64,000 nt of DNA. It comes from Anagrus nilaparvatae (lineage: Eukaryota > Arthropoda > Insecta > Hymenoptera > Mymaridae). The notes under the pieces were generated by a model, which was given only the letters and a program-made list of their open reading frames with translations, was not told the origin of the DNA and searched no databases. This document shows positions 49,093-61,162 of the stretch, piece by piece. A program made the translations under genes and the position numbers. The first letter of the stretch is position 1. Every line of letters begins with the position of its first letter. The DNA is taken from the NCBI GenBank assembly GCA_022575985.1, contig JAKSXM010000137.1:23950001-24014000 (forward strand). Reading direction: 5' to 3'.

Positions 49093-50820
49093 ATGAGTAA
49101 CTTTGAAAAAATTGAACAGCCAAATCACGAATCTTATCAGCAACAACAAGACCAAAAACACCAGAATCATGAAATCCAAGAAGAAAATAACAATAATAAG
49201 TCACCGATTCAAGACAATTTTATTCAGCATTTTTTTTCCGAATCAGTGATTTTAGTGACTGGGGCTACGGGCTTTCTCGGTAAAGCTTTGTTAGAAAGAT
49301 TGTTGCGTTCTTTTAGCCGACTCAGAAAGATTTACCTTTTGATTAGACCAAAACGGGGACGAAGTGTGCAACAGCGTTTCGATGAACTTTTGTTGAATCC
49401 AGTCTTTGAGAGATTAAAATGGGAGTGTCCCTGTGCTTTGAGCAAGCTCAAACCAATCTCGGGGGATGTCTCGATGCCGGATTTAGGCCTCAGCCCTGAG
49501 GATCTCGCTGAACTTCGCGATCAAGTGAACGTTGTATTTCATGCGGCAGCGACTGTTCGTTTCGATGAGCCACTTAAGCACGCAGTCAACCTTAACACTC
49601 GGGGCACAGACCGTATCCTTGAGCTTTGTCGAGGAATGTCACGGCTCAAAAGTATCGTTCACGTCAGTACAGCGTACAGCAATGCAGATCTGCGTGACAT
49701 CCAAGAGACGGTCTATACTCCGCGAGTGCGTCCACAAACAGTTATGGATATGTGTGAACATCTGGACGACGAGACTCTGGTTTTGGTAGAACCTCGGCTA
49801 ATGGGCAGACATCCAAACACTTATACGCTTACTAAGAGTTTAGCTGAGCACATCGTGCTTCAAAGAGCCGAAGATATGGGCGTGGGCGTTGCTATTGTCC
49901 GGCCCAGCATCGTTTGTGCTGCAGCACGTGAACCTTTTCCTGGCTGGGTTGACAATGTCTGCGGCATTACCGGAGTTATCATGGAAATAGGACGTGGTAC
50001 CATTCGCAGTATCGTCTGCCGACCAGAATTAAGGCTAGATGCTGTCCCAGTCGACTATGTTGTCAGCACGCTGGTTTGTTCTGCTTGGCATGTTGCCAAA
50101 TCAAAAAACCTTCGTGTTTACAACTGCACCAGTGGTAGCTTTAACCCAATTAAATGGGGCGAGTTCGGTGATCTTACACACAAATATGCCATTGAAACGC
50201 CCAGTAAATACATTATGTTTTATCCAAAGTGCACCTACCGGACAAACAAACTTACTCACAAGATCGCTGCATCTGTCTTCCATTATTTGCCAGCATTTTT
50301 TATCGATCTACTTCTCAGACTGCGTGGTGCTGAACCGCAGTAAGTAACTCGAGCGAAAAAAATTTTAAATTAAATTTAATAGCCAATTTTCTTTCCTTAG
50401 AATGATTAAAATGACACAGAGATCAGAACGAGCAGCAAAGACCGGAGAATTTTTCGCCGTCAATGAATGGAATTTTCACGCGGAAAATATGAAAGAATTA
50501 ATAAAATGCACAAAGGGTCGATACAACATTGACGTATCAAGCCTAGACTGGGATCATTATGTGCAACAATACATGTTGGGCATTCGGAAGTACATACTCA
50601 AGGACAGTCCTGATTCAATAACTAAAGCAAGGAGTAAGCTTTTAAAGTAAGTTACGCAAATGAATTACGTCTTGTTTACAGTGAAAGTAATATTTTTTAC
50701 ATAAGAACTGTTTAATCTTTTTCCATGTAATTTTTCAGGCTCTACTGGCTTCACAAGTTCACTCAACTTTTTACTTTCTATGTACTGTTAAGAGTCTTAA
50801 CCAGAGCAGTTAATCGGTGA
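49093..50820 (+). CDS. fatty acyl-CoA reductase
   Basis: NADPH-dependent reduction of fatty acyl-CoA to fatty alcohol, used in insects for cuticular waxes and pheromones; the enzyme acts at the ER or peroxisome membrane. Exons: 49093-50339, 50401-50646 and 50739-50820, giving 524 residues, typical for the family. A hydrophilic Gln/Asn-rich N-terminus of about 45 residues precedes the Rossmann motif TGATGFLGK (from residue 56). The active-site Tyr and Lys lie in TYTLTKSLAEH (Tyr near residue 244). The C-terminal sterile domain follows, ending in a hydrophobic helix (LFTFYVLLRVLTRAV). The first exon is long and clearly richer in G and C than its surroundings. The 5' UTR probably has an intron, with an acceptor TTTATAG ending at 49074. 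The specific paralogue and chain-length preference cannot be told. Confidence 0.93.
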
Positions 50821-52170
50821 CCTACTTCTTATATTGTTCTAAATTTATATAATGCAATTTTTCATATTTCGGTCTTTTTTTTCCATTATAACAAATTAAC
50901 AATTAGATAAATTATTTATTCGCCATTAACTTTGCCAATTTTAAAAAACTGTATTTTTTATACGTAACATGTAAAAATTAATATTTTATATATAACGATG
51001 TATAAACAAACAGGTGCATAAGTTTGTTGTAAAAATACATATATTTTAATTTGGCCTTGTTTTTATTTTTTTTTTTTGAATAAAATTATGATAACGATTG
51101 GTGCTAAGGATAATTAAATTTTTTTCAAATTTTATTATTTTGATGGGTTCGAAATTTAGGTAATGTTCTATTTTTAGCACATTCAATTGCATGAGCTTTC
51201 GCTTTTTATTTAAAATATCTCTCCAAATATCTTCATACTGCAAGGAAACTCCGAAGATTGTGAGTAATTAATATATTGAAGCAGGTAATATCTACTGAAA
51301 GAGGTAATGTAATAATCAAAATGAATTTTTTAATTCTTTATTTGTACGATATAAGTATTAGGGACTTGTAATAAGAAATTTCCACCCATAAAATTTTATG
51401 GAGCATATAGTCCAGTACAAACGCACTAAATACTAAATATAATACAGGTTGATGAGAATTTACCCCTAAATCAGCAAAAATTAACAGTTTTTAGTGGTAT
51501 ACCTTGTACTCTAATATCTATAATATTAAATTCTATTTTTGAAGTCAATATTACCCCCCTCCACTTATTCGCTAATATTTTAGTAGGATTTTATCTTAAT
51601 GACTAAGTAATTTGTAAAAATAAATTTTTAGGCGGGGAAAACATGATATAACACTATAGTGGGTCATCTTTGATGCACTTTTGGTCTTGAAATTAAAAAA
51701 AAATATTATACTTTTTATTTATTTAATAGTAATTTATTAATTAATTAATTTATTTCTTTATTATCCTAATTATCCTTAGAGATCAGCCAACCTTGGACCC
51801 CCCCCCACATAAAAAAAACAAAAAAATTTATAAAAATAATTGCCATTGTGAAAAAGTTATAAAAATTAATTCAAAAAATTTATAGTTTGCAAAGGGTTGA
51901 GACGACAATGCTTGTCTAAAATGCATTTTTCCACCCGAAACTTATTACTTACCTTTTCGTATGCGTTTATTTTGAATTCCCAGCAAAAATATCAGCGATT
52001 TAGTGGGGAGGGGTGGGGGTGAACAAGATCCTTGGGATTTTTTATTACGCATTCGTATTATGGGATTAGGGGTGAATTATCATCACAAATTGCTACCAAA
52101 AACCAACCTGTTTAGGGCGCGTTTTAAGCTTTAAATCGAACCATCCGAGACATAAAAAAATAACGATGGT

Positions 52171-52335
52171 TTATGGGGCAATTAAAAAATTACGTAATGC
52201 CGGGAGAGTAGATGGATAAGTCTTCCAAATGTAATGGAACGTTAAAAGTATTCAAAAAATTTTTTAAATAAGCGTTACTCTGGATACAGAGGTACCCGAA
52301 ATTCCAAAAAAGGGCGTTACGAAACGAAAATTTAA
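52171..52335 (-). mobile_element. small MITE, copy 2
   Basis: Inverse-orientation copy of the element at 4652-4818. The minus strand reads TTTCGTAACGCCC, AATTTCGGGTACC, GAGTAACGCTTATT, TTTTAACG and CATTACGTAATTTTT in the same order. The outer termini are eroded. Confidence 0.6.
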
Positions 52336-52558
52336 AACGAAAATTTGTGGATTCTCTTCATCACGACGGTACTAACTTGGGTCATAGGCTTTATGTACAA
52401 AAACTAAAAGTTAAATTGTCACTAAAAACCCATTATTTTAATAAAATTTCGCAGCTTATGAAATAATTTAGCATTATGCTCATCGTATACGTGAAAGATA
52501 ACTTATCTAAAATTATCACTAAAAATAAGGACATAATACCACTATTATCGCGGCCAAG

Positions 52559-52851
52559 TGCCAAGTCTCATATGTTGGGAAAACAAAAAAAGCTTTCAGG
52601 TATCGGGTAAATATATAACATAGGCGTGATGTTAAAAACGAAGTTAATGAGGTGATAACTAAACGTTGCAAAAATGGGCATATTATGGATTGGGACTCTC
52701 CGCGAATTTTTGATATCGAGCCGGTCCACAGAAAATGGATGATTTCCGAGTTTGCTCATATGCACCAAAAAATATAGATCCGCTAAATTCTAAAAATGAC
52801 CTAAATAAACTACATACTTCATATAATCCAGAATTTAAAACAATGTGTAGT
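52559..52851 (+). pseudogene. decayed GIY-YIG endonuclease fragment, Penelope-like retroelement
   Basis: Conceptual translation gives CQVSYVGKTKKAFRYRV, a stop, then HRRDVKNEV, GHIMDWDSPRIFDIEP and KWMISEFAHMHQK, followed by a frame change into NIDPLNSKNDLNKLH. The sequence Y-V-G-K-T with the following basic region, the His/Asp-Trp region and the ISE-hydrophobic-H segment are those of GIY-YIG domains at the C-terminus of Penelope-like reverse transcriptases. Stops and a frameshift show it is dead. No reverse transcriptase part is seen upstream, where a MITE lies instead. Confidence 0.65.
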
Positions 52852-53202
52852 TTTTTTCATGCCAAATTCTTATATGTATAAAATTAAAATGCAAAACCAA
52901 ATTATTACTTTTCTCCTTCCTTTCCTATTCCTATAAAACCTTTTAAATCTCGTTATAACATAAAAAAAATTTAATGATAAACTTATATTTCCTTATTAAT
53001 TTGTGTATATTGAAAATTTTTGTATACAATAAGTGTCAAACTTCCTAAAACTATATTAACTACATTAAAAAATATTGTAATCCGAATCTAATAAAATATC
53101 CAAGGTACCTTAAATTTTTAGACTTAAATAAAAAAATAAAAATAGTCTCAGTCTTACACTAGACTCATTGATATATTTTTATTAATTATGTAATTTAAGC
53201 TT

Positions 53203-53236
53203 GACAAGGTCAACAAATCAGTTGACGAAACGTCGC
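53203..53236 (+). repeat. hairpin followed by GAAACGTCG
   Basis: GGTCAACAAATCAGTTGAC forms a stem with a six-base loop and is followed at once by GAAACGTCG. It lies on the same strand and about 350 bp downstream of the GIY-YIG fragment, where the terminal repeat of a Penelope-like element would be expected. Confidence 0.5.
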
Positions 53237-54628
53237 TTTAATAACAGCAGTAAAAAAATTTCTAAACTTTTATACATTTTTTTTCATTATTCCATTTGGT
53301 CAATAAATTCAAATTATTCTATAAGTTAAATAAAATGGAAAATAAAATCAGTGATATCATTCAATGTAATGAACGTTATTTTACTTTTTATTCTTGAACC
53401 AAGTATTTGATACTAAGATTTCCAGCATTTGATTATTATAAAATTTATTCACCCTTAAATCGTAAGGGAAGGGTGAAAAGTACGACCCCTGAATTTTAGA
53501 AACTCAAAAAAACTTTATTATTTACTTGTCTTTTTGAAAAGTTTTCTTTTACAACAACTGAAAAAATTTTTTGCAAACAAAATTATTTTTATTCTTTTAG
53601 GGAGTTAAAACTACCCTTAAATTGTTACAATTAAAAAACTGATATTTTATTATATCTTTCAAAGAATAATTGTTTTGCAATTGAAAAACTAAGAAAATTT
53701 AATCAACAAAAAAGTGAACCTCCCTCTTTTCTACCCCATGGGATGAAAATTATTCAGATTTTGAAAATTAAATCTTAAAAAATTATTGAATTGTATTTGA
53801 ACATAGATTTAGGGCAAAATTCGTAAAATGGTCAGTACCTGCAAAGAATATATAATTACGTTCCGCAGATTTACCAAAATTAAGTCAAAAGCCCCGGAAA
53901 AATCAATTCAAAACAACACATTAAAAAAAAATACGCTCCACAATGGTAAGTAATTTTGGAAATTTCCGTTAATTAAAGAAAAAAATAACGGTGGAAAAAA
54001 ATTAATTTTTTTAAATAAAAAAAAGATAAGAGCGTCATGTGACGTCCTTGATAACTGAAGGGTTCATTAATATACAGCTGGTACAAAATTTGCTATTACT
54101 ATAAACTTTTTTTACAATCATTTATGAAGTAGGTGTTAATTAATACTAATGTTTTTTTAATTTTTTCCGAATCCCTTGTAATTGTTGTCGACCTAAACAA
54201 ACACTTGTTTCAAATATAATAAAAATTTTTTTCAATTTTTATTATTTTCGAAGTAGGATAAATAATTTTTTGTACACTTGTAACTTAAATTTTGAAAAAT
54301 TAAAATATTAATAATGATCAAACATACAACTTACAGTCAAATTCTAACAAATACATTTTTTGAAAAATCTCAATTATATGAAAAATATTTTTATTTCCTT
54401 TTAAATTAATTTATGATGAAAAACAAAATTTAACATACACACTTAATTATTGCAAGAGACAGTTCCTTCTTATAAATAAAATTTAAATTCCAATGTGCAA
54501 TAGCTATTCTAAAGATATCTGACTAAAAAAGCACAGCTTTAAGCTTTGTACAAGTTGACATACTCTGCAGAGTATAAATTTAATTAAATTTATTAAATTT
54601 TTCTATTCATAATTTTTCTAGTTTGAAA

Positions 54629-57600
54629 TTATAAATTTGATGATGTCGTTTCATTTTTGTTATTCAATTGAAAATTAGCTTCTTGTATGATTTGATTGTC
54701 ATGTCGTTTGGTGACCTACAAAAAAAATTTATGTAAACGCGTATGCTTGTAACACGTGTATAAACTTGAAAATATTTTTAAATAATCGTTTTTCCGACAA
54801 GGGTGTCAAATTTTATTTAAGAAAGTAGTGGTTTTATAATTGGAGAAAATTTTATAATAGCGAATGATTCCATTATAATGATAAGACTACCGTCACTTAA
54901 TTTTTACCGGATTTAATCTACACGGCGAGGCTGCTTTGCTTGAATTTTATTTTCTGCTTGAATATTCAAGCAAACTGCTTGAAAATTCAAGCAAATTGCT
55001 TGAAAATTAAAGCAAATGCTTGAAAATTCAAGCAAATGCTTGAAATTTCAAGCAATTCAAGCAACTGCTTGAATTTTCAAGCAAAGCAGCCTGGCCGTGT
55101 ATTAAAAGAAAATAAATTGAATTCTCAGCGATGTTCTGAAAATCAATTTCTATGTTTTATGATAACCGAAATTTTCGGCTGCTGGTTTGAAAATTATAAA
55201 ATTTAATCCGAAGTAACTTTCTTCATTTACCAATTGCAGCCCTTTTTTATTCAGATAAAAAAACCTTATCACAATTTAATAAAAACTTTAAAATACGAAT
55301 AACTTACACTGTGATTTTTTAAATATTTTCTAATAAATGGCGCTACTAATGAAGAATCTAATTTTTTATTCCTATCTTGCGTCACTGAGCTAACTATTAA
55401 ACCAACAGTCATTGTAACTAGCATCCCAGCAACTGTGTACCATAAATAGCTCAATTGATACAACGACCATAGTTCCCTAAATTATTAAATTTCTTTACTA
55501 TATTCCTGAATAAATTAATGAGAATAGCATATGAACTTACTCTGCGTCTTCTGGATTAAGTAACAATAAATTTTCTATTTTTTTGTAAGAATAAGTACAT
55601 CCATCTGTACTGACTGGTTTGACATCGTGCCTGCAATAAAACTCAAAAATATTCACCAATTTTTCATATTTCAGATAATAACTCAAATATTTATTTTATT
55701 ACTTTATTTTTCCGCTTGCAACTGCAGCTTCGGCAGATAATACAAACCAGGTCATACTCGCTAGGCCAGAAATCCCACCAATTAGTGCTCCCTAAAAAAC
55801 ATGAACGTATTTTTTAAAAAATTAATGACAAAAGACTTGTAAAAAATTATTTTTCTTTAATGTTTAATTTTACCTTAGCATTAACCATCGGCATCAAAAC
55901 TCCTAAATTAAAAATTCCAAGTAGTGGTCCACTTTGTATTGCACTTAAACTAATGGTAAGTTGTAAAACGTGAGTTCCTGTTTTTTCAACAACGTATACA
56001 AGTGAAGAGCATAACACCCCAAATACTAGTACAGTTAATTTCATTAAGTAATCGATTTTTTTAGTACTTAATGGACTTTTTCGAAAAGGTTTTATAAAAT
56101 CTTCCAATATAACGGCTGCCATTGAATTTAAACCAGTTGAAAGTGAACTATAATATTTTATATTAAACATTATATTAGAGATTGTAAATAATTATTCGGG
56201 AAAAAGAGACCCTAACGTATGCAAGGCAATTTTTCAATAAGAGTAGCCGAAAATTGACTTATGTAAAATGGAAAAGTCTCGATAGTAGAAAATAAAATAT
56301 ATTCAAACTTGGGAATTGGTTTCTGAACGCTTAATTTGTAAAACGAAAAAAGAAATAAGTGGAATTTGAAAAATTATATAAGAAAATGTGTAGAAACAAA
56401 TAAATTTTCTTTTTTCTGGATTAGAAAAGTTTAGAGTTATTTATTTCAGTTGTTTGGTTTTTAAATTCACAGGTGGGGCAAATTATCTTTTAAGCTTTTG
56501 CGAAATTTTAAGCTTTTGCGAATCGAAATTGGTCGCGCAGGCAGATAAAAGCTCAAAATTTATTTTCCTTTTTAAACTTCTGAAGAAGGCCCAATTTATA
56601 ATTAGGGTATTTCATATGGAATATTTCAGTTAATAAAAATTTAGGCGAAAAAAATTAAAAATTAATTCAAGAATTACCTTAGAGCAGCACTAAATACTCC
56701 AGCAACAAAAAGTCCCGGCAATCCAGGCAAGTCTTTTAAAATGTTCATCATCAAAAGAGGCAATAATTGATCCTTTGCGCGAGCTAACTGAAAAAATATA
56801 AATTTTCTTACTATTATGAATTTATAAAAATAGTTTAAATAATTGAATCAAAAATTCTGATCAAAATTCAGGCGAAATGGGTCGTAAATTGTTCTAAACA
56901 TAATTTATTGTTTAAAGTTGACTTTTTTCTGTCAGGGTATCTAAATTGAAGAAAAATAAAGAGTATTTTAAAAAATTTTGTAGCTTACTTTAGTAGTTAA
57001 TGGATCACATTCGTAATACCAAGCATACACTAATAAACCTGCATAACCACATAATCCTATTAAAAGCAAGACTCCAAATATAAAAGTCCATAAGGCTCTG
57101 AGTAAAAAAATTTTTAATTTTTAACAAATATATAAAAACTGGTAATGAATAATAAGTTTATCTTACCTTCGAGCAGATTTTAAATTTGGCAATGCTAAAT
57201 ATCTTTGAATCATTATTTGACTGACGCCTGAAGTCTGCAACCAATGCGCGCAGCCGCCAATTACAAGACCCCATATCGTATGCCTCGTAAATGGGCTCCA
57301 ATTCATACTGCAAAAAAAAATTTGTTTAATTAAATACATAATACCTAAAAGAGTATTGCTTACCTTGGCATTTCTAATCTTCCAGAATCTAAATTCCTTT
57401 GAATGACAGTCGAAAGACCACCTAAATCATATGTGCCTTTGACGGCGATCAAAATCATTGCACCAAACATTATAAACGTTTGCACAAAGTCTGACCACAC
57501 GACTGCACGTAATCCACCCTTGGGAATTAAAATTTTTCCTGACAAATCTCTATTTACTTATTGTTTATGCATATAATTATTTAACTTACCACACAAGTGT

Positions 57601-58504
57601 AAAAGATGCAAATAATGCAAACAAATGGAGTAACGACATGCAAACTAACGCCGGTCACTGTAATTATAATAAATTTTACATATCTAGGGCAAAAAAGCCT
57701 ATTTTCTACCCTAGGGAGACGGCTTTTTTGCCCTTTATATGTAAAACTAGGTTTTAAATCACGGGACAAAATATACACGTTTCGATTTTTGCATGCTGTC
57801 TTCACTCGCTCACTCGTGCATACAACGGCATACAAAGTCAAAACCAATATTTTGTCCCTTGTTTAAAAAATAGCTATTTTAAGCAAATATGTATTATCTA
57901 CAGAATTTGTTTAACTTTTTACCTTGATTAAAAGCTAAAGCTGGTACGTAAATAACGATCGGTAGCCAAGTTACCTGTCACAAGATAAAATGCGCCATTA
58001 GAAAATTGAAAAAATTGATAATAATATTATTATAGAATAGTATTTTCGTACAAGCCCTAGGGTAAAAAGTACCGATGCAAACAATCTAACTTTATTATCG
58101 AATCTCCTTTCCAAATATTCATTTGCTGTCGTTAATTGCAAGTCGTGAAAAATTGGCAAATAAATGTACGACATTATAAAACCAACGATGATAACACCAA
58201 AACCAATGCATAAATAGCTGGTACCATGGACGTAAATTTCAGTCGGATAACCAAGTAACGAGATGCCAGATATAAAACTGGCAATCAAACTAAAACTAAC
58301 AGGTAATACTTTCATGTTTCTACCACCAACCAAGTATTCATCTTCACCATGGTGTTTTTTTATAAAACCAAAATATATGCCAATTGCACCACACGACATT
58401 AACATCGTTCCGAATACCACATAATCGATTAATCCAAAATTTTGCATAGAACCAATAACATCGTTAACGTTTAATGATTCTTCTATCTTATTATTTATTG
58501 ACAT
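54629..58504 (-). CDS. SLC5-family sodium-solute symporter (monocarboxylate/multivitamin transporter-like)
   Basis: Plasma-membrane Na+-coupled transporter of small organic solutes. Minus-strand exons: 58504-58052, 57974-57923, 57657-57590, 57518-57364, 57307-57167, 57097-56989, 56787-56678, 56147-55874, 55791-55703, 55630-55541, 55476-55308 and 54715-54629, giving 598 residues, standard for SLC5. Visible landmarks: [20 protein letters not shown] (TM1-2 region), [68 protein letters not shown] (Na+-site region of TM8) and [14 protein letters not shown]. About 13 hydrophobic segments can be counted. The tail is hydrophilic. The first donor (CTT|GTACGA) is weak but is supported by frame and family alignment. 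If the last donor is not used, the protein ends at 55269 instead. I could not decide between monocarboxylate, vitamin and iodide subtypes. Confidence 0.92.
54920..55100. repeat. MITE-like unit packed with tandem palindromes
   Basis: Outer ends ACACGGCGAGGCTGCTTTGC and GCAAAGCAGCCTGGCCGTGT are inverted copies. Between them a roughly 20-bp palindromic word (TGCTTGAAAATTCAAGCAAA) is repeated about six times with small changes. It lies in the last intron of the SLC5 gene. Confidence 0.75.
57671..57748. repeat. short hairpin repeat in an SLC5 intron
   Basis: TTTTACATATCTAGGGC followed by AAAAAAGCC pairs with GGCTTTTTTGCCC and TTTATATGTAAAA, with CTAGGG on both sides of a short centre. Directly next to it, TTTTGTCCC words are inverted at 57761-57772 and 57850-57860, so it may be part of a slightly larger MITE. 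Confidence 0.5.
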
Positions 58505-60186
58505 TTTGAAAATTTTATTATTACTTCAAAAAAATAATTTTTTCATTTCGGAAAAGATTTGTTCACTCGGATGCAACTGACAAATCTGCACTGAGTATTT
58601 TCACATTAACGTCAATTTTCTTATTACCCATTAGATCTAAATTATATAATATATAAGTACAATAGGATAAATCAATTTTCGTTTATGAAATTTTTTATTT
58701 ATTTGGCTATTATAGATATCTTATAATTGTCGAATCTTCAGGACGCATTTTTTATTATGTTTAAATTGTGTTAAATCATTTCTTGCAATCTGAAATTTCC
58801 CTTCTTGTAAATTATAAAATTAACGGGCTTATATACATTTACTGTACCAGGAAGCTGTTATAAAATCTTTTGCAATAAAAAAGCATATTATTTGGCTTCA
58901 ATGATCGTCTTTTTTCAAATTGTTTCAATGTCATTGTTAAATAAGAATTAAGTAATTTAAAATTTATATCAAGAATGTAACTTTGGTACAAACTAATAGA
59001 CGGGATTACGGGGGGAAACTTGCCCCCCCCCCCCCCCATATAAAATACATGTAAATTTATTTAAATATACTGTTTTGCCCCTCCGAAAAATGTGTTTTGC
59101 CACCCTAAAATATTTTCTGAAATCCCGCGCATATACAAACTGTTTATGACCCTTATATAATTTTTTCAGCTTTTATAAGAAAGGGCAATTTATATAGTTA
59201 TTTTTTAAATATGTAGTCTATTTTAATTTCAGAATTCATTAAATAAGTTCATTTTATTAATTGATTAAAGTAAATATATCTGATAAAGCCTTTTCTACGG
59301 TTCTCAATTAATTTTAACTAGTTGTTCTCTATTCTAATTCATTTCAAAATAATACCAAGTGTGGATCCAAAGCTGGGGGGAAGGTCCAGAAATTTTTTTT
59401 TTTATTTTTTTACTATTTTCATGATAAAGTTTACAAAAGTAATACATAAGTAATTTTAGAAACTACAAATGAATTTGGGGCAATTAAAATCTATTATTAC
59501 AATGCTTTTTTATAGAAGATTGGGACAAATACAAAATATTTCATGTAAAGTACCTAATACTCTGTGATAATTATAAAGTGCTCGTTCTTTGAAAAGATGT
59601 AAATTGGGCTGTACTTAATATTTTTTGACGGAACTTGGTTGCACGCGGAGAGAGCTTCTAGCGCTGTGCATGCGCGTCAAAAAATATTAAGTGCACAGCT
59701 TTTCAAAGAATGAAAGAATTACTGCTAAGTTATTTTGGTTAAATAAAAAGAAGGTTATTGCTTACAAACCTTGCCCTTTCCCCTAAAAGCTGTGCAACAG
59801 CCATTCATTTAATTTTTAATTTCAATAAAAAAATTATTACTGACTAAAACAAATTATCAAAATTAATTCTTGTTTTTTTTATGTAAAAAAGTTTAAGTAA
59901 ATTTCTGTGAAATGGTCATTTATGGTTTTGTCTTTGGTTTTATCTGGAATGGTAATTATTTGCAACCTGGAGAATTTTTTTCTTCATTATCTCTCAGATT
60001 TCAAGAACTACTTAACAAATAACATTTGTCTATAATTAAAAAATAATAAATCAAATTTATTAAAAATTTTCTTTATTTATAAAGTTTATTATTAAGTTTT
60101 CTGTATAAAAAGCAAAAATAATAAATTATTTGCTTATGCATGTTTATTTTTATTTATTATTTTAAGTTCCATAAAATGTAATATCT
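58505..60186. other. intergenic between SLC5 and PSMB6
   Basis: Promoter side of the SLC5 gene and 3' flank of PSMB6. It contains a run of about 16 C at 59022-59037 and a hairpin element at 59587-59707. No gene was seen. AATAAA signals for PSMB6 on the minus strand lie near 60150. Confidence 0.5.
59587..59707. repeat. hairpin repeat, about 120 bp
   Basis: CTTTGAAAAG then CTGTACTTAATATTTTTTGACG on the left is mirrored by CGTCAAAAAATATTAAGTGC then CTTTTCAAAG on the right. The centre (GCACGCGGAGAG to GTGCATGCGCG) is unusually GC-rich for the window. Confidence 0.65.
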
Positions 60187-61162
60187 TTAACCTTCATAAA
60201 ATTTAGGTAAATTGTTTCCTAAAATCGTAAAACGTTCGATTCCTTTTTCTGTGATAGCACCTAAACGGACTACACCACCACTACTACCATCACGATTAAT
60301 CGCAAGAGAAAGACCTAAAAAAATATAATAAAATCATAAAAAACTATACCAACCTTTACCTTAAACTTATTTGTCATTTTTTCACTTACAATTGGTTACA
60401 AATTGTAAACATTCATCTTTGGACATGCCTGGCTTATAATTAGCATCAACATATCCATATATATATGATGAACCAGATCCACCAATAGATACTTTTTGTC
60501 GCGTACACATTCCTCCAATAGGAACGCTGTAAATTTGTCCACCTTTCAATGAATCCCATCCTGCTACTAATATTCCAGCAACCAAAGAATCACGATAGTT
60601 ATAGCATATATCTTTGAACAGATTAGCTGCTGTTTCTACACGAGGTTCAACTCCTAATTCCATTCTAAAAACAGAAAACCATTTTTTTACATCTATAAAA
60701 ACATTTAAACACCTAAAAATGTATTCTTTATTACCTGTGAAATCCCAAGTGATAACTAACAATACTGGCAATAGCTTGTGTATCTGCAGCAGCACCTGAT
60801 CGACAGCAATAAATATAATCTGTTACACTCGTTAACTTGTCATTAAATCGATTTGCTATGTAAGCTCTAAAAAAGTAAACTAATTTATATCATAACAAAA
60901 TTTTTATTTACAAGAGAAAACTATTTACCCTGTTGTAGAACGAGAATCTGCTCCAATAATTACACCTTGATCAAATTCACAAGCCATAATTGATGTCTAA
61001 AAAAATTAATATCTTTATTTGAGCATTTGCATAGTCATTATAACCTAAAATTATTTATGAACAACTTACACCTGTACTATGTTCTGCATTTTGCCAATCA
61101 GAGGTAATTGTTTCTTTGGATAAACCAAAATTGGTATCAAAAGGCATTGCTGTTCTCAACAT
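60187..61162 (-). CDS. PSMB6: 20S proteasome subunit beta-1 (PSMB6), caspase-like
   Basis: Catalytic beta subunit of the 20S proteasome with post-acidic (caspase-like) activity. Minus-strand exons: 61162-61070, 60996-60929, 60866-60735, 60664-60390 and 60314-60187, giving 231 residues. The propeptide of 31 residues ends HSTG, and the next residue, Thr32 of TSIMA, is the expected catalytic N-terminal threonine after self-cleavage. The first intron falls exactly between Gly31 and Thr32. Other landmarks: [48 protein letters not shown] and [12 protein letters not shown], all of PSMB6 type. Confidence 0.95.

Larger units (their letters stand above)
50821..54628. other. intergenic with retroelement remnants
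   Basis: Between the convergent FAR and SLC5 genes. It contains a MITE copy (52171-52335), a GIY-YIG nuclease fragment (52559-52851) and a hammerhead-like hairpin (53203-53236). A C run occurs near 51800-51808. The rest is plain A/T-rich sequence. Confidence 0.55.

Noticed and set aside
50821..51500. Possible extra exon downstream of FAR
   Set aside because: The FAR protein already ends after its C-terminal hydrophobic helix and nothing downstream extends the family pattern.
52568..52768. Minus-strand frame
   Set aside because: The plus strand of the same interval carries recognisable GIY-YIG residues, so the minus frame is a shadow.
59022..59037. C homopolymer as a functional element
   Set aside because: A plain homopolymer run (also near 51800 and a G run at 41219), most likely slippage and prone to assembly error.
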